Assembly: GCF_016526145.1 (NCBI RefSeq)
Contig: NZ_JADDUE010000001.1
Location: 496,001-560,000, forward strand
From: Saccharopolyspora galaxeae
GTDB taxonomy: Bacteria; Actinomycetota; Actinomycetes; Mycobacteriales; Pseudonocardiaceae
DNA length: 64,000 nt
Direction of reading: 5' to 3'
The notes under the pieces were generated by a model, which saw only the letters and a list, made by a program, of their open reading frames with translations, searched no databases and was not told where the DNA came from. Position numbers and translations under genes: made by a program. Positions 46,120-54,960 of this stretch are shown one piece after another; within the stretch, counting starts at the first letter, position 1; each line of letters begins with the position of its first letter.

Positions 46120-48975
46120 GTGCACGGGATGCCAGGGCAGGACGCCTCGCTCGGCGGAGGGGGCAGCGGATTCACCTTCCGCGTGCTCGGCCCGCTGGAG
46201 GTGCGCCTGGACGGCGTCCCGCTGCGGGTGGGGTCGGCCGCGGCGCGCGGCGCGCTCGCCTGCCTGCTGCTGGAGCCGAACCACGTCGTGCCGATGGACC
46301 GGTTGATCGACATCCTCTGGGGGGAAGCACCGCCCGCGACCGCGCGGACCATCGTGCACGGCTACATCGCGCGCATCCGCCGGATGCTGGAACAGCAGCA
46401 CGAGGACGAGCCCGGCAGGCCCGCGGTGCTGACCCGGTCGCCCGGCTACCTGCTGCGGGTGGACAACGACCGGATCGACGCGCACCGGGCGCGCACGCTG
46501 GTCAACCAGGCGCACGGGCTGGAACCGGCGAACCGCGCCAAGCTGCTCAACGAGGCGCTCGACCTGTGGCGCGGACCGGTGCTGTCCGATGTGGGCGCCG
46601 AACGGCTGCACCAGATGGTCGGGCCGAACCTCGACGAGCTGCGGCTGCTGGCGCTGGAAGAACGCATCTCGGCGGACCTGGAGCTGGGCAAGCACCACCG
46701 GCTCGTGGTCGAACTGGCGAACCTGGTCGACGAGCACCCGCTGCGGGAACGGCTGACCTACCTGCTGATGCTCGCCGCGTACCGCGCCGGGAACCGCGCC
46801 GAGGCGCAAGCCTCCTACCACGCGCTGCGGCAACGGCTCTCCGGCGAACTCGGCATCGACCCCGGCCCGGAGGTGCGCACCCTCTACGAACGGCTGCTGC
46901 GCGATGACGAGACGCTGCTGGGCGGTGTGCGGCCGAGCACCGGCCGGGACTCGGCTCCGATCCGGCCGGTGCCCGCCGAGCTGCCGCCCGCGGTCGCCGG
47001 CTTCGTCGGCCGGGAGAGCGAACTCGGCGTGCTGGACCGGATGCTGGCCGAACGGGACCGGGGCGGCGCCACCATGCTCGGCGTGCTCACCGGCACCGCG
47101 GGGGTGGGCAAGAGCGCCGTGGCGATCACCTGGGCGCACCGGGTGGCCGGTTCGTTCCCGGAGGGACAGCTCTACGCCTCGTTGCGCGGTTTCGACTCCG
47201 AGCGGGCGCCGCTGTCCCCCGGCGAAGCGCTGACCAGCATGTTGAAGGCGCTCGGCGTGGCCGCCGACGCGATCCCGCTGGACGTCGACGACCGGGCCGC
47301 GCTGTACCGCTCGCTGCTGGCCGACCGGCGGGTGCTGGTGCTGCTGGACAACGCGCGGGACTCCGACCAGGTCCGGCCGCTGCTGCCCGGCAGCTCGACC
47401 GCGCTGGTGCTGGTCACCAGCAGGCGCAGGCTGGACGGGCTGGTCGTGCGCAGCGGGGCGCGAGTGCTGCCGCTGGAGACGCTGCCGACCGGATCCGCCG
47501 TCGCGCTGCTGGACCGGGCCGGCGGTACCGAGGGTTCCGCGGCCGAGCCGGACGCTGCCCGCGAACTCGCCGAACTCTGCGGCGGGCTGCCGCTGGCGCT
47601 GCGCATCGCGGCCGCCCGGCTGGCCGCGAACCCGGCGCGCGGCGTGGCCGACCTGGTGCACGAGCTCACCGACGAGAGCAACCGGTTGCACGGGCTGGAC
47701 ATCGACGACGCCGACACCAGCGTGCGGCGGGCGTTCGACATCTCCTACCGGAACCTGCATCCGGTGCACGCCAGCACGTTCCGGCTGCTCGGGCTGGTGC
47801 CCGGGCAAACGTTCACCGCGCAAGCCGTGGCAGCGCTGTGCGAGACCGACTCGGCGGGCGCCTACCGCAGGTTGCGCGCGCTGGCGCTGGCGCACCTGGT
47901 CACCGAGACCGAGCCGGACCGGTTCGGGATGCACGACCTGCTGCGGCTGTACGCGCGGGAACTGCTCAACACTCCGGAGGAGCGGACGGGCGAGCGGGAC
48001 GGCGGCGCGTTGCAGCGGTTGCTGCACTACTACCTGGTGGTCTCCGACCACGCCCGCAGGTTCCTGCGGCCCGCGCGGGACGACGTCGACTTCTCCGGCG
48101 ACTCCACCTTCGAGCAGCCCGCCATCCGTAACCGCACCGAAGCGCTGGCCTGGTTCGACGCGGAATGGCCGAACCTGGTCGCCGCGGTGCGCACCGCGAA
48201 GGCCCAGGGCCTGCACCAGCACGCCTGGCAGCTGGTGCGCTGCCAGTTCAACTACCTGGTGGTGCGCTGCCCCTGGGAGGACTGGATCCAGGTCTACGGG
48301 GACGGGCTGGAATCCGCCCGGCTCGCCGCCGACCCGATCGGCCAGGTGCTGATGCCCGCCGGGCTCGGCGTCGCCTACGCCCGCAGCGGGCGGCACGAGG
48401 AGGCGCTGGTGCACTACGCGGAGTCCTACCGCTGCGCGGTCGCCACCGGCAGCCCCAGCTGGCTGGCGATGGCGCAGGTCAACATGGGTGCGGTGCTGTT
48501 CAGGATGCAGCGCTACGCGGAGGCGCAGGTGCACTGCCGGGACGCGCTGCGGGTGTACCGCACGCTGGGCGACCGCTACCGCGAAGCGGGCGCGCTGAAC
48601 AACCTCGCCCAGGTCGAGCAGGCGGGCGGGCACCTCGCCGAAGCCCTGGAGCACCTGCTGGAAGCGGTCGTGATGTACCGCGAGGCCGACGACCTGGAGA
48701 CGTTGTCGATGGTGCTGAACAACTGCGGCGAGGTCAGCATCGAACTCGGCAGGCTCGCCGACGGCGAGAACTACCACCATGAAGCGCTGGACGTGGCGCA
48801 GCGCTGCGGCTCTGCGATGCACCAGGCGTCGGCCTACCTGGGGCTCGGCGACGCGGCGCACGCGCGGGGCGATCGGTCGGTTGCGCAGACCCGCTGGGAG
48901 ACCGCGCTGTCCATCTACGAGACCAGCGGCTCGCCGCGCGCCGAGCAGGCGCGGTCCAGGCTGGACAGTCTCTGA
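46120..48975 (+). CDS. AfsR/SARP-type regulator with NB-ARC and TPR domains
   Basis: 951 residues from GTG 46120 (ATG 46129 also possible). The layout is: an OmpR-like winged helix at ~20-105 (FRVLGPLEVRLDGVPL), a bacterial transcriptional activator domain at ~110-270, an NB-ARC/STAND ATPase at ~290-560 (Walker A TGTAGVGKSAVAITWA, Walker B RVLVLLDNARD), and C-terminal TPR repeats at ~700-940. It integrates a signal through ATP-driven oligomerisation and activates target promoters, often for secondary metabolism. No biosynthetic cluster is adjacent, so its targets are unknown. Confidence 0.93.
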   Translation: MHGMPGQDASLGGGGSGFTFRVLGPLEVRLDGVPLRVGSAAARGALACLLLEPNHVVPMDRLIDILWGEAPPATARTIVHGYIARIRRMLEQQHEDEPGRPAVLTRSPGYLLRVDNDRIDAHRARTLVNQAHGLEPANRAKLLNEALDLWRGPVLSDVGAERLHQMVGPNLDELRLLALEERISADLELGKHHRLVVELANLVDEHPLRERLTYLLMLAAYRAGNRAEAQASYHALRQRLSGELGIDPGPEVRTLYERLLRDDETLLGGVRPSTGRDSAPIRPVPAELPPAVAGFVGRESELGVLDRMLAERDRGGATMLGVLTGTAGVGKSAVAITWAHRVAGSFPEGQLYASLRGFDSERAPLSPGEALTSMLKALGVAADAIPLDVDDRAALYRSLLADRRVLVLLDNARDSDQVRPLLPGSSTALVLVTSRRRLDGLVVRSGARVLPLETLPTGSAVALLDRAGGTEGSAAEPDAARELAELCGGLPLALRIAAARLAANPARGVADLVHELTDESNRLHGLDIDDADTSVRRAFDISYRNLHPVHASTFRLLGLVPGQTFTAQAVAALCETDSAGAYRRLRALALAHLVTETEPDRFGMHDLLRLYARELLNTPEERTGERDGGALQRLLHYYLVVSDHARRFLRPARDDVDFSGDSTFEQPAIRNRTEALAWFDAEWPNLVAAVRTAKAQGLHQHAWQLVRCQFNYLVVRCPWEDWIQVYGDGLESARLAADPIGQVLMPAGLGVAYARSGRHEEALVHYAESYRCAVATGSPSWLAMAQVNMGAVLFRMQRYAEAQVHCRDALRVYRTLGDRYREAGALNNLAQVEQAGGHLAEALEHLLEAVVMYREADDLETLSMVLNNCGEVSIELGRLADGENYHHEALDVAQRCGSAMHQASAYLGLGDAAHARGDRSVAQTRWETALSIYETSGSPRAEQARSRLDSL

Positions 48976-49217
48976 ACCGGCGTTTTTGCTGTTCAGGCGA
49001 GCGTTTAGCGGACGTTTAGCCGACGTCTAGCCCGCGCTGGGAGCTTGTCTTGCGTGCGGGTCGGCGAGTTCGGATCCGCACCGGGCGGCTCCTGGGGGAT
49101 CCGAGGGGGATGCCGCCCGGCCGTCCCGGCTCGTACCCGCTGCGGCGGGTGCCGGCCGGGGTGGCCGCTCCGGGGGGGGAGCGGAACATCCGGGACACCG
49201 GATGGACGTGGGGGTGG

Positions 49218-49260
49218 GTGCGGACCTTTGGCGTGAACGGGGTGGTCCAAAGGTCCGCAC
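49218..49260. terminator. Hairpin between convergent AfsR-like and SGNH genes
   Basis: Perfect 14-bp arms GTGCGGACCTTTGG (49218-49231) and CCAAAGGTCCGCAC (49247-49260) have a 15-nt loop containing GTGAACGGGG. Its length, spacing and GGACC/GGTCC cores resemble the dispersed palindromic element without sharing its full sequence. The rest of the 350-bp gap shows nothing clear. Confidence 0.75.
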
Positions 49261-49325
49261 TTCGTCCGTGGCGGAGCCGTGCACGGCTGCCGCGGGATCA
49301 CGGGGACTCAGCGGCCGCAGCGCGC

Positions 49326-50171
49326 TCACCGCTCCCGGGACGACTCGGTTTCGCGGGTGCGTCCGGGTGCCGCGGAGCAGAGCCGTTCGAGCTGCGGCCG
49401 CTTCGGGCCGCGCCCGTCACCGCTGGATTGCCCGCGCAACCGCCGCACGATCCACGGCGCCAGGTGCTCCCGCGCCCACTGGATGTCCTGCGCCCGCTGC
49501 ACCCGCCACGGCTGCTCCGGCAGTTCCGGCCACGGTGCGCGCCAATCCTGGGTGACTTCCACGCCGAGCGCTTCGCACGCCCGCAGCGAGACCCGGCGGT
49601 GCCCTTCCGGCGACAGGTGCAAGCGATCCTCGCTCCAGGCCCGCGGATCCTGCAGCACCCGCATCGACCACAGGTCGACCACGAAGCAGTCGTGCCGGTC
49701 GGCGATCGCGCGCAGGTGCGCGTTGTAGGTGCCGACCTTGCCGCGCACCCGGCGCAGCACCGGCGTCGAGAGGGTGTCGAAACCGGTGCCGATCAGCACG
49801 TCCGCACCGGTCGCGCGCAGTTCCCGCACCGCGTCGTCGAACATCGCCGCGAGCGCGTCCGGGTCGCTGCCGGGGCGGATGATGTCGTTGCCGCCTCCCA
49901 CCAGGGAGAACAGGGCGGGGCGCAGTCCGAGCGCGGACGGGACCTGGTCCTCGGTGATCTGCTTGAGCAGCTTGCCGCGCACCGCGAGGTTGGCGTAGCG
50001 CAGCTGCGGGTCGGTCGCGGCCAACGTCTCGGCCAGCCGGTCGGCCCAGCCGCGGTACCCGCCGCCGGGGGACGGGTCGGCGATCCCCTCCGTGAAGCTG
50101 TCGCCCAGCGCGACGTAGCTCGGCCACCCCGCCCGCTGCTCGGTACCGCCCGTTCCTTGCCGGCCGTTCAT
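49326..50171 (-). CDS. SGNH/GDSL hydrolase
   Basis: 281 residues from ATG 50171 behind GGAGGAGGG. SGNH blocks are clear: YVALGDSFTEG (catalytic Ser), the Gly of block II, GGNDI (Asn) in block III, and DRLHLSPEGH (Asp-His). There is no signal peptide, so the esterase or lipase-like enzyme appears cytosolic. The ~75-residue C-terminal tail is Arg- and Pro-rich. The substrate is unknown. Confidence 0.92.
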   Translation of the reverse strand: MNGRQGTGGTEQRAGWPSYVALGDSFTEGIADPSPGGGYRGWADRLAETLAATDPQLRYANLAVRGKLLKQITEDQVPSALGLRPALFSLVGGGNDIIRPGSDPDALAAMFDDAVRELRATGADVLIGTGFDTLSTPVLRRVRGKVGTYNAHLRAIADRHDCFVVDLWSMRVLQDPRAWSEDRLHLSPEGHRRVSLRACEALGVEVTQDWRAPWPELPEQPWRVQRAQDIQWAREHLAPWIVRRLRGQSSGDGRGPKRPQLERLCSAAPGRTRETESSRER

Positions 50172-50672
50172 CGGCCCTCCTCCCGCTCCTGTCGCGCTGT
50201 GCGCCGCAGGCCCGCGGCGCACGTCGAACGCGCTGGTGGGCGCTGCGTCGGGCGATCCGCCGTTCGCGCGCCAATGAACACCCTGATCCTCGGGTGACGA
50301 CCTACGCCACCGTCGGTTACCGGATCGGTGATCAACGGCACTCGCGGGTCCAGGTGCAATGTGCCGGTATGTCCGATGTGCCCGGGCGGTGGGGAGGTGC
50401 CGAGGTCCGGGCGTTGCCCGGAAACGCGCATCCGGGGCGATCGCTACTGCTAATGTCGCCGCGCGGTGGCGTCAAGCAGCAAGGGGGCTCGTGATGTCGC
50501 GTTCCACGCAGGTGGTCGATCTGCGCGCGGCCGGGGGAGGGGCCGCCGCGGCCCGCACGACGGGCCGTGCGAGCCGCTGATCGGCGATGCCACCGCAAGC
50601 CGCGTGCCGCGTCGTGGCGGGCCCTCGAGCTCGCCGTTCGCGGGGACCGGATGTCGACGAGCTGGGGGAGAA
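50172..50672. other. Gap with two tiny open frames before the Pro-rich gene
   Basis: 500 bp between divergent genes. Two short plus-strand frames stand out: 50494-50580 (28 codons, behind AGGGGG) and 50587-50676 (29 codons), whose stop overlaps the GTG of the next gene (GTGA). Neither has a recognisable product. They may be leader peptides or chance. Confidence 0.35.
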
Positions 50673-53201
50673 GTGACGTCACCGCAGAACTCTGCGGTCC
50701 AGCCTGGGGCGGTCCAGCCTGGGGCGGTCCAGCCTGGGGCGGCCGGGCCTGGGGCGGCCGCACCGGGTCCGGTGGGGCACCCGTCGCCGGGTGCGGCCGG
50801 TGGCAGGCGGCGAGTTGCGATGCACGCGGTTCCCGGCGCGGGCGGGCCGGTCCCGATCCGCGAGAGCGCGCCGATGAACGGTTCCGCTCCCGGTGCGCCG
50901 CCCGGGCCGCCGGGTGCGCTCGACGGCTCCGGCGATGGCGGCCCCGAGGCGTCGGCCAGCGGTTTCGGTGCGCCGCGCGATGGTGGATCTGCGGAACGCT
51001 CTTCCGGAAGGCCCCGTCCTGGTCCCGCACCGGGTGAGTCCGGTGTGCCCACGGGATTGCGTGGCTCGGGCGAACTCGGGCCGGTGGAACCGCAAGCGGC
51101 CCGTCCCGACGCGCCGCGGCACACCTCCGAGCAGTCCGCGCCCCGTTTCGACCTGCGGTCCGAGTTCGCCGCGCTGGCCGCCGAGCGGGATCCGTTCGAG
51201 CTGTGGCGGCGCAGCAGGCGATTCCCCGACCGTTTCCGGCATGAGCAGCACCGCCCGGGCCGGCGCGTGCGACCGGATCGGCCGGAGTCGTCCGGTGGGG
51301 TGTCCGCGTTGTCCGGCGACCTCGGCGGTACGGGCGCACCTGCGGAATCGCCTCGGGCGGAGTCCTTCGCGCCGCTGAGCTCCGGGTCGCTGGAGTCGGA
51401 ACCGCTGCTGTCCGGGTCGTTGGAGATCGGGGCGTCGGAGATCGGGGCGTCGGGCATCGGCGCTTCGGCGGACGTGGAGTCGAGTTCCCCGCTCGGCGGG
51501 GATACGGCTCGCTCCGATTCGCCTGCACAAGGCCCGGATGACCAGCCTCCGCACGAGCGAACCCAGCACGAGGAGCACGGAGCCGCGCCGAGCGGTCCGC
51601 GCGGTGGCAGGGCGCCACTCCCGCCGCGTCCGGGCCCGCCTGGACCGGCGCACGGTGTCCCGCAGAACGTCCCGCAGGCACCGGTCGGCGGTGCGCCGAT
51701 CCCGCCGGCGCCGAACATTCCGCCGCCACCGGGCAGGCCGAATCCCGCTCCGGCCGCGGGGGATCAGACCGTGGACGTCCCGGGTAGGCATGGTCGGTCC
51801 GGGGCGTCGGACGACGCGGTCGCGATGAACATCGGTCCGCCGCCACCCAATCCGGGTCCTGGGCGCACTGCGCGACCGGGAGCGACCGGCCCGTCGAACG
51901 CGCAGGCCGACCCGCGCGGGGCACCGCCGAATTCGGGCGCCGCGTCGGGTGGGTTCAACCAGGTCGCTCCGCCGAGTGGGCCGAATCAGGTTGGTCCGCC
52001 GAGCGGGCCGAATCAGGTCGGCCCGCCGAGCGGACCGAATCAGGTCGGCCCGCCGAGCGGGCCGAACCAGGTCGCTCCGCCGAGCGGGCCGAATCAGGCC
52101 GGTCCGCCGAGTGGGCCGAATCAGGTCGGCCCGCCGAGCGGGCCGAACCGGGCGGTTCCGCCGGAGCTCGCGGGGCCTGCGCGGTCCGCGCGACCTGCGC
52201 CGCCCGGGGCCGCTCCGCCGGATTCGGGACGCTCGACCGGTCCGCACCCGGCTCATCCCGGCCCGCTGCCCGCAGCCCGGCCGCCGATGCCGCCGGACGG
52301 CCCCGAGCAGTCGGCGCTGGAGATCACGACCGAGACACCGCGCGTCCCCGGAGCGGCAGCGCACCGGCCGCCGGAGCCGAACCCGCCAGCTCAGCCCGCT
52401 GCACCCGTCCAGCCCGCTGCGCCTGTCCAGTCCGCCGGGCCGGCTGCACCGGCCCAACCCGCGCAGCCTGCTCCGCACGGTCAGCCCGCGGCACCCGACC
52501 AACCACCCGCGCCGACTCCGCAACCGCACGCACCGGTCGCCCCGCCGCACGTTGCGGCTCCTCAGCCGGTTCCGCCCGCTCCCGCCGGGTCCGCGGACTC
52601 GCCCGGTCCGGAGTTCTTCGACGCTCCGCAAGCCCCGGGCGGTCTGATGGCGCCACCCGGCGACGACGGCCGCAGACCGGGGCCTCCCGCGCCGCACGGC
52701 GCACCAGCGCATCCGCCCGCACCGCCGTCACCTCCCCGCGGTGTGCCTGCGCGTCCCCCGAACCGCCCGGAGCCGCAGAACCGACCGGAACACCCGGACC
52801 GCCCGGAGCCGCAGAACCGTCCCGCGCCTCCGAACCGCCCGGAGCCGGGACCGCTGCCTCCCGCCGATCGGTCCGCGCCGAGCGCTCCACCCGCACCGGC
52901 GTCGCCGCGCTACCAGCCGCGACCGGACGGCGGGTTCGGCCCGATGGGTTCCGGGGCTGCGCGCGGCGCCAATTCCGCCGGACGGTCGCGCGGTTCCTGG
53001 AACCACGCGGCGGACGAGCCGGTGGAGCGCCGCGAACGCGAGTACAGCGTGGGCGGCGGCTACCGCCCCGGCGAGTCCGGCGGGAACGAGCGCGGCCCGC
53101 AGTTCCTCGTCGAGGCCGACGACGGCGACGGCTACGGCGGCGGCAGGTTGGTCGCGCCTCCGGTGCTGGGCGAATCCCCCGCCGGCTTCCGCGACTTCTG
53201 A
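50673..53201 (+). CDS. Very Pro/Gly-rich protein preceding EspG (probable ESX-associated)
   Basis: About 842 residues if started at GTG 50673; the start is uncertain because its GGAG is only 2 nt away (ATG 50820 is an alternative). The protein is mostly Pro, Gly, Ala, Ser and Gln. Seven units of a 9-residue repeat (NQVGPPSGP-like) occupy 51957-52145, and 5-residue repeats (VQPGA) lie at the N-terminus. A short ordered stretch, RSEFAALAAERDPFELWRRS, is present. The C-terminus (PQFLVEADDGDGYGGGRLVA, then PPVLGESPAGF) resembles the end of actinobacterial PPE-type ESX proteins, but no PPE or WxG domain is found. It is followed 45 bp later by an EspG-like gene, so a role as an ESX substrate or partner is inferred. 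Confidence 0.65.
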   Translation: MTSPQNSAVQPGAVQPGAVQPGAAGPGAAAPGPVGHPSPGAAGGRRRVAMHAVPGAGGPVPIRESAPMNGSAPGAPPGPPGALDGSGDGGPEASASGFGAPRDGGSAERSSGRPRPGPAPGESGVPTGLRGSGELGPVEPQAARPDAPRHTSEQSAPRFDLRSEFAALAAERDPFELWRRSRRFPDRFRHEQHRPGRRVRPDRPESSGGVSALSGDLGGTGAPAESPRAESFAPLSSGSLESEPLLSGSLEIGASEIGASGIGASADVESSSPLGGDTARSDSPAQGPDDQPPHERTQHEEHGAAPSGPRGGRAPLPPRPGPPGPAHGVPQNVPQAPVGGAPIPPAPNIPPPPGRPNPAPAAGDQTVDVPGRHGRSGASDDAVAMNIGPPPPNPGPGRTARPGATGPSNAQADPRGAPPNSGAASGGFNQVAPPSGPNQVGPPSGPNQVGPPSGPNQVGPPSGPNQVAPPSGPNQAGPPSGPNQVGPPSGPNRAVPPELAGPARSARPAPPGAAPPDSGRSTGPHPAHPGPLPAARPPMPPDGPEQSALEITTETPRVPGAAAHRPPEPNPPAQPAAPVQPAAPVQSAGPAAPAQPAQPAPHGQPAAPDQPPAPTPQPHAPVAPPHVAAPQPVPPAPAGSADSPGPEFFDAPQAPGGLMAPPGDDGRRPGPPAPHGAPAHPPAPPSPPRGVPARPPNRPEPQNRPEHPDRPEPQNRPAPPNRPEPGPLPPADRSAPSAPPAPASPRYQPRPDGGFGPMGSGAARGANSAGRSRGSWNHAADEPVERREREYSVGGGYRPGESGGNERGPQFLVEADDGDGYGGGRLVAPPVLGESPAGFRDF
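50696..50755 (+). repeat. 15-bp tandem repeat in the Pro-rich gene
   Basis: Four consecutive units of GGTCCAGCCTGGGGC, the last changed to GGCCGGGCCTGGGGC, encode VQPGA repeats. Confidence 0.85.
51957..52145 (+). repeat. 27-bp tandem repeat in the Pro-rich gene
   Basis: Seven in-frame 27-bp units begin at 51957, 51984, 52011, 52038, 52065, 52092 and 52119. Each encodes NQVxPPSGP. An eighth, degenerate unit starts at 52146. Differences between units are mostly silent. Confidence 0.92.
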
Positions 53202-53246
53202 CCCGCCCCAGCCGCCCGGCGCACCGAAGGTGAGACACGACGCCCG

Positions 53247-53927
53247 ATGGTCGACACGATCGCGCTATCCCTACCGGCCGTGGACGTGCTGGCCGAGCAG
53301 CTCAACCTGGACATCCGGCAGTACCCGTTCGAGCTGCCGCGCGCCCGCGAGCACGGGCGCGCACCGGACCAGGTGCTCGGCGAGCTGGAAGCGGCCGGTC
53401 TGGCCGCGGACGGCAGGCCGGAGCCGGAGGTGGCGGACGCGCTGTACCTGCTGTGCGGCTCGGAGGTCTCGGTCGCGGCGGCCGGGCTGCTGGATGTGCG
53501 GGCCGGGCAGCGGTTGGCCGCGCGAGTGGTGGCCACCGGAGAGGTCGGAGTCGTCGGCGTGCTCGACGGGCGCGGGCTGCGGATGGACTTCCTCGACCCG
53601 CAGGACGTGCCTGCGGTGTGCGCGGACCTGCTGCCACCCGCCGCGGCGGGGGCCGGTGAGCCGTTGCGGGCTGAAGACGCGGACGCGCCTGCCGCGCGGG
53701 AGCTGGCGGAGATCACCGGGCGGCCGAAGTCCCGGCTCGGGCACTTCCTGGTCTCCGGTGCCGGGCGCCGCGGCCGGGCTGGGCAGCCCGGGCTGACCTG
53801 GTTCGACAACGATCTCGGCCGGTTCACGTTGCTCGGCGAGACCGCGCCGGACGGTCGGGAATCGCTGACCTGCGCCCCGGCGGACCGCGCAGCGCTGGTC
53901 GAGCGGCTCGCGGCGCTGCTGCGGTGA
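53247..53927 (+). CDS. EspG-like ESX secretion-associated chaperone
   Basis: 226 residues. EspG proteins bind secreted ESX (type VII) substrates in the cytosol and deliver them to the secretion machine. It has the size and pattern of actinobacterial EspG: ALSLPAVDVLAEQLNLDIRQ, GLLDVRAGQRLAARVVATGE, ITGRPKSRLGHFLVSGAGRR and the closing LTWFDNDLGRFTLLGE. It directly follows the Pro-rich gene, suggesting that protein or a product elsewhere as client. No ESX core genes (eccC, esxAB) are in the window. Confidence 0.85.
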   Translation: MVDTIALSLPAVDVLAEQLNLDIRQYPFELPRAREHGRAPDQVLGELEAAGLAADGRPEPEVADALYLLCGSEVSVAAAGLLDVRAGQRLAARVVATGEVGVVGVLDGRGLRMDFLDPQDVPAVCADLLPPAAAGAGEPLRAEDADAPAARELAEITGRPKSRLGHFLVSGAGRRGRAGQPGLTWFDNDLGRFTLLGETAPDGRESLTCAPADRAALVERLAALLR

Positions 53928-54049
53928 GCCGGTCGAGCCCGCGAGCGATCCGCAGATCCGGCCGCGGCAGCGGGATGTGACGCAATAGCCCGCGGTTGCG
54001 CCTGGGCGGCGGGTGTGCATGCGACTTCGCGTCCGGCAGGCTGTGGGGC

Positions 54050-54730
54050 GTGACGCAGGAACGGCAGACCGGCAACCCGCGCACCGCCACGGAGACCGGT
54101 GACGAGCGGGATTCGTTGATGAACTTGCTCGGCGGCCGTACCAGCGCCGTCGACGCCAGCCTGCCGCCGGTGGCCTTCGGCCTCGGCTGGTACCTCGGTG
54201 GCGAGTCGATTCCCGCGGGCGGCGCCGCCGCCGTGCTGGTGGCCGCGGCGATCGGGGTGTGGCGGCTGCGCGCCGGTGCCCGTCCCACGGCGGTGCTGGT
54301 GAGCCTGCTCGCGGTGCTGGCCGGTGCGCTCGTCGCGTTGTACACCGGCAACGCCGCGGACTACTTCCTGATCCGGGTGGTCACCAACGCCGCGAGCGGG
54401 CTGGTGTGGATGATCAGCATCGCGGCCCGCTGGCCGCTGCTCGGCGTGATCCTCGGCGGCGTGCTCGGGCAGGGCCGCAAGTGGCGGCAGGACCCGGCAC
54501 TGGTGCGCGCCTACAACCGGGCGAGCTGGGTGTGGGTGGGCCAGTACACCGCGCGGCTGCTGGTGTTCGTCCCGCTGTGGGCGGCCGACGCCGTGTTCGC
54601 GCTGAGCATCGCGCAGGCGGCGCTGACCTGGCCGTTGGTGGCGTTGTGCATCACCGCGAGCTGGTGGGTGCTGCGCCGCGCGCTGCCCGCTGGGCACCCG
54701 GGCTTGCGTCATCCGCAGGTCGCGAGCTGA
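54050..54730 (+). CDS. DUF3159-family membrane protein
   Basis: 226 residues from GTG 54050. It has about five membrane helices after a polar N-terminus. The start of the domain reads LGGRTSAVDASLPPVAFGLG and a conserved core runs WMISIAARWPLLGVILGGVL and WRQDPALVRAYNRAS, matching the actinobacterial DUF3159 family as I know it. No function is known; no catalytic residues are evident. Confidence 0.85.
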   Translation: MTQERQTGNPRTATETGDERDSLMNLLGGRTSAVDASLPPVAFGLGWYLGGESIPAGGAAAVLVAAAIGVWRLRAGARPTAVLVSLLAVLAGALVALYTGNAADYFLIRVVTNAASGLVWMISIAARWPLLGVILGGVLGQGRKWRQDPALVRAYNRASWVWVGQYTARLLVFVPLWAADAVFALSIAQAALTWPLVALCITASWWVLRRALPAGHPGLRHPQVAS

Positions 54731-54897
54731 TTCCGCGAGGTGCCGTCCCGTGGGCGCCTGCCGGTGTCCGTAGCGGCAGCACCGCCGTTCGCCGACATTC
54801 GAGCCCCGTCGTCCCGCCGGATTTGCGCAACGTAGGAGCGTCTACCGCTCCGTTCGCTCACGATCACCGGCGTGTGCGGATCGCGAGCCGAGCGCGG

Positions 54898-54941
54898 TGA
54901 ACGGACCGTTGGTCCCGCTGGATTGGTCGAACGGTCCGTTC
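54898..54941. repeat. Dispersed palindromic element, copy D
   Basis: TGAACGGACCGTT (54898-54910) and AACGGTCCGTTC (54930-54941) have a 19-nt spacer GGTCCCGCTGGATTGGTCG. It lies between the convergent DUF3159 and nagK-like genes, 20 bp from the latter's end. Confidence 0.85.
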
Positions 54942-54960
54942 GCTCATCTACGGGATGCGC

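Noticed and set aside
46099..48861. A 920-codon minus-strand frame opposite the AfsR-like gene
   Set aside because: High-GC shadow with Arg/Gln/Val-rich nonsense composition; the plus strand carries complete wHTH, NB-ARC and TPR domains.
51957..52145. CRISPR-like repeats
   Set aside because: The 27-bp units are contiguous without spacers, in frame, and lie inside a coding region.
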